In this document: positions 60,072 to 64,000 of the stretch, in pieces
How the letters are laid out: each line of letters opens with the position of its first letter
Numbering within the stretch: the first letter of the stretch is position 1
Source of the DNA: Methanosarcina siciliae T4/M
GTDB lineage: Archaea; Halobacteriota; Methanosarcinia; Methanosarcinales; Methanosarcinaceae
Direction: 5' to 3'
Length of the DNA stretch: 64,000 nt
Assembly: GCF_000970085.1 (NCBI RefSeq)
Contig: NZ_CP009506.1
Coordinates: 2,232,001 to 2,296,000, forward strand
Program-made: the position numbers and the translations under genes
The notes under the pieces: generated by a model
What the model was told of the DNA's origin: nothing
Database searches by the model: none
The model's input: only the letters and a program-made list of their open reading frames with translations

Positions 60072-60854
60072 TTATTTCTTACTTGCCTCTTCTTCTTTCC
60101 TGATTTCCTCAACGATTTCTATGAGTTTTTCTTTGATTTTCACTATGGAGTCAACTGCTTCGCCGCCTATTTCAATAGGAGCCCTTTTTTCCAGGTCAGC
60201 CTGCATTAGCTGCTGGTCAAAGGGAATTTCTCCAAGCACCGGGATGCCCAGCTCCTCAAGCCTGGCGTTGACTTTTCCGGCGCCTCCTTTGTTAATTACG
60301 GCAGCGATATGTTTTATCCCGATTTCGGACGAGAGTTTTTTGATTCTTTCGGCGGTTTCAAGGGACCTGGCCCCTGGCTCTACCACCACAATCATAATAT
60401 CCATCCCGCGTGTGGTGCCTCTTCCCAGGTGCTCGATTCCGGCTTCCATGTCCAGGATAACGGCACTCTTTTCCCTGAGCATCAGGTGTCTGAGAAGAGC
60501 TCTCAGGAAAGCTGAAGCCGGGCACATGCACCCGCTTCCTCCTTTGTCCACGGTGCCCATGACAAGCATCCTGACCCCGTCAGGCCCTATTACTCCGTAT
60601 TTGCCTGCGATGTCGTCCACTTTCGGGTTATAGATAAAAGCTCCACCTTCGGCACCTGCTCTTTCTTCAATAAGGTCTTTGAATTCCGTGAGGGGCTTTG
60701 GGGGATTTTCTATTCCCAGAGAAGATGCAAGGTTCATATCCGGGTCCGCATCGATTGCCAGTACTTCGTATCCGTCTCTTGCAAGCAGTCTTGCCAGAGT
60801 GCCTGAGAGAGTAGTTTTTCCAACGCCGCCTTTTCCGGTAATTGCTATTTTTAT
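60072..60854 (-). CDS. cooC: CooC-type nickel-insertion ATPase, start codon AUA
   Basis: The product is a MinD/NifH-type ATPase of the CooC family, which inserts nickel into CO dehydrogenase. It shows the deviant Walker A ITGKGGVGKTTLSGTLARLL, IDADPDMNLASS, and the metal-binding CxC in SGCMCPASAFLRALL. Frames starting at ATG 60737 would lose Walker A. Upstream, the frame has no ATG, GTG or TTG before a TAA at 60867-60869. The natural start is the AUA at 60854, seven bases after AAGGGGG, giving IKIAITGKGG where relatives have MKIAITGKGG. It has 260 residues in this reading. No CODH gene is nearby. Confidence 0.85.
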   Translation of the reverse strand: MKIAITGKGGVGKTTLSGTLARLLARDGYEVLAIDADPDMNLASSLGIENPPKPLTEFKDLIEERAGAEGGAFIYNPKVDDIAGKYGVIGPDGVRMLVMGTVDKGGSGCMCPASAFLRALLRHLMLREKSAVILDMEAGIEHLGRGTTRGMDIMIVVVEPGARSLETAERIKKLSSEIGIKHIAAVINKGGAGKVNARLEELGIPVLGEIPFDQQLMQADLEKRAPIEIGGEAVDSIVKIKEKLIEIVEEIRKEEEASKK

Positions 60855-61017
60855 TTGAATTCCCCCTTAAATTCCGGGTATAGTTTAAGGTAATAGTTTT
60901 CTACTCGAATATAACAATCAAACTGTTTATACTTACTCATTTGTACCGGCCATTTGTGCCGGTTTTTTTTCAGGATATCCGGAGGAAAACTTTCGTTATT
61001 TCCTGTTCCGCTATTTT

Positions 61018-62541
61018 TCATTTGTTCACAAAATCGAAACCTTTTTCCGAAGCAATTTGCATGAGGTACTTTTCTATATGGCTTCCCTGCTTTTTAGAAA
61101 AGCCCGAATCCCTGGCAAGCCGGTCGAGCACCTTCTGTACTCCGGTCCCGTACTGCATTGCTTTTTTTTCTTTCCAGAGAATTTCCGGAGGGATTAACCC
61201 TTCGGCCGCCTTCCTGAGAATATATTTTCGTTCATAAAAGCCGTCTTCATAGTAGCTGTCTTCATAGTAGCTGTCTTCATAGTAGCCTTTTTTTTTCAGG
61301 ACTTTCAGCTCCGGGCTTATTGCAAGCCCGATTCTAATCACTTCTTTATCAAGGAAGGGGACCCTGAGTTCCACCGAACTGGCCATTGTAACCATATCAT
61401 CCCTTTCAAGGTTAATTTTAGAGATGCTTGCGAGGTCCGAGTAAATCGCCCTGTCGAGTACCTCAGCCCCCTTTTCGAGGAACTCCTCATGCCTCCTGTA
61501 CCCTCCAAAGAGTTCATCTGCCCCCTGTCCGGTCAGGAGGACTCTCTTCCCGTCTTCCCTTGCGGTTTTTGCCACGATATAAAGGGGTAGCCCTATTGCA
61601 ATTTTCATCGGGTCCGTAGATTCGGTTGCATAGATTACCTGAGGGACTGCAGCTTCTATTTCTTCGGGTGAAAGGAGATGGACTTCCAGGTTTTTCTTCA
61701 TGCCGATGGCTTCAGCTGCCCTCTCGGCCTGGGCAATGTCATGGGAATCCGGAAGTCCAACCGCATAAAGGGAAACCCCGGGATCGATACGTTTTGCAAG
61801 GGCTGCTAAATAGGTACTGTCAATACCTCCTGAAAATGCAATACCTGCGGTCGGGGTAAGCCTGAGTTCCACAGCTTTTTCAAGGGCTTTTTTCAGTTGA
61901 GACAAAGCCTCCTGTTCTTCATAAATCCTTTCTTCAGGCGATTTTATCTTCAGGTACCCTTCCGGGATTTTTTCTGTAATCTCCCCGTTTTCGGTATTGA
62001 AACCCAGAATCACTCCCTGCGGGAAAGGCTTTGCCTTTCTGCCGATAAAAGCAAGGGCTTTTTTTTCGGAGGCAAAGGCTATTTCCGTCTTTTCTTCCTC
62101 TTTTCCGGAGCAGTAAAAGAGAGGCTTTACCCCAGACGGGTCTCTGGCAAGTACAAGTTCTCCTCCGCAGGCATATGCAAGGGCATAGTCCCCGTTTACT
62201 TTTGAAAGTGCAGAGCCGACAGAGTCCATTGGTGTACTTCCTTCCTTTACCCCTTTTTCTATAAGTGAAAAAAGCAGTTCGGTATCGGAATCGGTTTTTA
62301 TTTCTTTCTCAGCTGCAAGCTCGCGGAAATTAAAAATTTCCCCGTTGAGCACAAGAGCCCCTTTTCCCGTAAGCGGCTGGGGCATATCTCCTGTTATTTT
62401 AAGCAGGGCATTTCCTATGCTCAGCTCTCCTGCAGTATGGATTCCGCAGGCATCAGGTCCCCTGTGTCCCAGGGCCGCAAGCATTTTCTTTACTTCCGTA
62501 TTACTGTAAGGGGTTCCGAACACGCCCGCTATTCCGCACAT
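61018..62541 (-). CDS. asnB: Glutamine-hydrolysing asparagine synthetase
   Basis: The 507-residue enzyme makes asparagine from aspartate, glutamine and ATP. It has the N-terminal Ntn glutaminase, with the nucleophile cysteine in MCGIAGVFG and HRGPDACGIH at residue 26. The ATP-pyrophosphatase domain has GIAFSGGIDSTYLAALAKR near residue 232 and LLTGQGADELFGGYRRHEEF near residue 333. Between residues 419 and 433 it carries a threefold YYED(S/G) insertion, encoded by a perfect 15-bp repeat. A standard enzyme has only KGYYERKYILRKA here. It is shorter than bacterial AsnB, as usual for archaeal forms. Transcribed alone. Confidence 0.93.
   Translation of the reverse strand: MCGIAGVFGTPYSNTEVKKMLAALGHRGPDACGIHTAGELSIGNALLKITGDMPQPLTGKGALVLNGEIFNFRELAAEKEIKTDSDTELLFSLIEKGVKEGSTPMDSVGSALSKVNGDYALAYACGGELVLARDPSGVKPLFYCSGKEEEKTEIAFASEKKALAFIGRKAKPFPQGVILGFNTENGEITEKIPEGYLKIKSPEERIYEEQEALSQLKKALEKAVELRLTPTAGIAFSGGIDSTYLAALAKRIDPGVSLYAVGLPDSHDIAQAERAAEAIGMKKNLEVHLLSPEEIEAAVPQVIYATESTDPMKIAIGLPLYIVAKTAREDGKRVLLTGQGADELFGGYRRHEEFLEKGAEVLDRAIYSDLASISKINLERDDMVTMASSVELRVPFLDKEVIRIGLAISPELKVLKKKGYYEDSYYEDSYYEDGFYERKYILRKAAEGLIPPEILWKEKKAMQYGTGVQKVLDRLARDSGFSKKQGSHIEKYLMQIASEKGFDFVNK
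61243..61287 (-). repeat. asnB: In-frame 15-bp triplet repeat in asnB
   Basis: The unit GTCTTCATAGTAGCT occurs three times in a row (61243-61287), the last copy with one change. On the coding strand it adds SYYED units. The reading frame is kept since the period is five codons. Confidence 0.9.
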
Positions 62542-63619
62542 GATTGCACCTTTTTTTCTGTTCTTTCTGTCCGGTATACACGAGCGTCACCCTGTATTTA
62601 TTATTTTGCAATCTTCCGGCAGGACATTTCCAAATATTCTCTTTTTCTCTCCTGCGCCGCGCCGGGTAGGCTGGGGTCGGGCAGGTCGAAAAACAAATTG
62701 AAAGTCAACACCTCAATTAAGAGGAAACGTATGCTGATAAATGCCCCCCGAATTGAGAGAATACTTTTTCTTAAATCCGGAAACCGTTTTTCAATTTACG
62801 GATAAATATCAGCGCCTCCGCCAGCCTTGTCTGGAGGCCCTACCCAAAAGAAAAAGGAGATCGTGAAGGGAAACGATACTGAAATTTCTGCCAATTTGGC
62901 TTTTTTAGCATTCTTTTATAACTCAAAAGTGTATTTGGCATCTTTAATTGCCTTTTGTCTCTTTTTCTCTTCTCGTCATCCGGTTTTATCCGGGTGATTC
63001 TTCACGAAGCACTTCTGCAGCGAACACGGGGTCTCCCTGCAGGGCAGCGAAGGGGTTTCTTGCGCTTTTTTCGTCCCCTATCCAGATGGAGTGCGCACAG
63101 TAAAGGCAGCAACAGCGGGTGGCATACAGGTTATTTCTCGGCGTGTAAGCTCTGCAGCAATTGCTGCCCCTCAGGACTCCGTTTTTGCAGAGGACAAGCT
63201 GCCCGGTCAGGTGCATATCCTATTCCGGACTATCCTGTTTACAATCCCGGCTATCCGGTTCATTGAGGTCCAGTATTTCACCCAATATATAATTACGTTT
63301 TATATACATTTAAAACTTAACTATTCTGTTCTGATTTATATATTCTATAATTTTATAAATCTAGGAGAAGCCGTAGACAGGAAAGAAAGCTCTGGTTTTG
63401 AAGGGCTTTGCCTGCTATAAAGGAAGTTTTTTATCTGTACCCTCCAATATACGCAACGTTTTTAAGCATCTTCTATTTATTATGGTGCAGACCGGAAATT
63501 ATTGCCTTAAAGTTCACGCTTTAAATTCACCTTCTCTTTCACCTGATGCCGCATTCAGGCTCCCGGAAAGCAGGTGAAATTCCGATTAAATTAAAAATTC
63601 AAAATTGAGGCTTACAAAG
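62542..63619. other. Intergenic region between asnB and purS
   Basis: This gap of about 1.1 kb has no gene I can support. Frames in 62955-63420 change in protein-like quality without one continuous frame. The last part of one (GAYPIPDYPVYNPGYPVH, to 63266) looks coding-like and may be a decayed gene. The stretch 62650-62860 has GC-rich patches with partly paired segments (GCCTCC with GGAGGC near 62812-62840), perhaps an RNA. TATA-like TATATATTCTATAATTTTATA lies at 63336-63356. Confidence 0.4.
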
Positions 63620-63871
63620 ATGCAGTACCAGGCAACAGTGACTATTGAACAGAAAGCAGGCATGCTTGACCCTGAAGGCAGCACAGCTAAAAGGGCTCTC
63701 GGGCACCTCGGATATGCAGTTGAAAGCGTAAAGACCGCAAAACTGTACGAAATAGTGCTCGAAGCAGAATCTGCCGAAGTTGCGGAGCAGAAGGTTGATG
63801 AGATGTGCCAGAAGCTTATCGCAAACCCAATCATCCACAACTACACTATAAAGCTCAAGGAACTTAACTGA
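63620..63871 (+). CDS. purS: Phosphoribosylformylglycinamidine synthase subunit PurS
   Basis: The 83-residue protein is the small PurS subunit that bridges PurL and PurQ in the fourth step of purine synthesis. Its motifs are YQATVTIEQKAGMLDPEGST at the N-terminus, ALGHLGYAVESVKTAKLYEI near residue 27, and a C-terminal CQKLIANPIIHNYTIKL. I chose ATG 63620 with GAGG nine bases upstream; TTG 63605 is in frame but adds residues absent from the family. purQ follows 90 bases later. Confidence 0.94.
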   Translation: MQYQATVTIEQKAGMLDPEGSTAKRALGHLGYAVESVKTAKLYEIVLEAESAEVAEQKVDEMCQKLIANPIIHNYTIKLKELN

Positions 63872-63961
63872 GGGCTTCCCGGAAAGAAAAGGGATTGAAA
63901 ATTAAGCAAATCCGGAAAGCTAAACGTTTTTAAAACACTGAAGGAAGATTGAGGGAAAAAG

Positions 63962-64000
63962 ATGAAGATTGCCATTATTCAGTTCGGAGGCACAAACTGT
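63962..64000 (+). CDS. purQ: PurQ N-terminus (cut by window edge)
   Basis: The last 39 bases start with ATG 63962, preceded by a GAGGGAAAAAG ribosome site, and encode MKIAIIQFGGTNC. This is the start of the glutaminase subunit of phosphoribosylformylglycinamidine synthase, which normally begins this way. Position after purS supports it. The rest lies outside the window. Confidence 0.85.
   Translation, partial: MKIAIIQFGGTNC

Noticed and set aside
62955..63420. Cysteine-rich or Tyr/Pro-rich frames on both strands before purS
   Set aside because: Protein-like character jumps between frames with no complete gene; at most a decayed remnant.

Overview
The window is a stretch of a Methanosarcina-type (methanogenic archaeon) chromosome. 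The evidence is the coexistence of archaeal topoisomerase VI with a bacterial-type gyrase, a methanogenesis marker 11 gene, the DUF39/NIL-ferredoxin homocysteine synthesis pair, archaeal RibC and RibL, two large DUF3160 lipoproteins, several TPR proteins, and long AT-rich intergenic regions with moderate-GC genes. No rRNA, tRNA or CRISPR array was recognised. No replicon end is visible; purQ is cut by the right edge.

Layout. 0-1.5 kb: an AT-rich DUF2971 gene and a stand-alone Lrp/AsnC effector domain. 1.7-10.3 kb: both type II topoisomerases, top6B-top6A then gyrB-gyrA, on the plus strand. 10.9-20.7 kb: a large TPR protein, a DUF4143 ATPase flanked by repeats, a YdjM-type membrane hydrolase, an IS66 remnant, a coiled-coil protein, an MscS channel, an Mth938-like protein and an AIM24 protein. 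20.8-30.6 kb: a biosynthetic block with DUF166, homocysteine synthesis (NIL-ferredoxin plus DUF39-CBS), riboflavin/FAD genes (ribL, ribH, ribC), two PLP aminotransferases, an XRE-CBS regulator and a methyltransferase. 30.9-38.3 kb: an internally deleted transposase, a 15-bp minisatellite, two small genes too short for routine calling, and two tandem DUF3160 lipoproteins. 38.9-45.4 kb: an orphan IorA-like TPP enzyme, methanogenesis marker 11, a flavoprotein, RadC and molybdenum-cofactor genes (MobB-MoaE fusion, MobA). 45.6-48.3 kb: an AT-rich LRR-Roc-COR (Roco) GTPase. 48.4-55.1 kb: a TudS-like desulfidase, a membrane protein, NcsA, a long gene-free stretch with a candidate structured RNA, a TctA-like permease and a DUF169 protein. 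55.5-60 kb: a PASTA coiled-coil protein, two TPR proteins and a DacB-like penicillin-binding protein with all catalytic motifs. 60-64 kb: CooC, asparagine synthetase, then purS-purQ.

Most interesting signals: (1) an unannotated plus-strand region around 52.06-52.32 kb with three hairpins sharing an AATGGC loop, stem covariation, and a final T-tract, which looks like an undescribed structured RNA; (2) two conserved genes, cooC and marker 11, whose best start codons are AUA and AUU, each 7 nt from a strong purine-rich ribosome site; (3) a shared ATTAC-N5-GTAAT inverted repeat at the XRE-CBS regulator and in the ribL/DUF39 divergent region; (4) an archaeal Roco protein; (5) bacterial wall modules (PASTA, DacB) next to TPR proteins in an organism expected to lack murein; (6) several tandem repeats with 15- or 20-bp periods.
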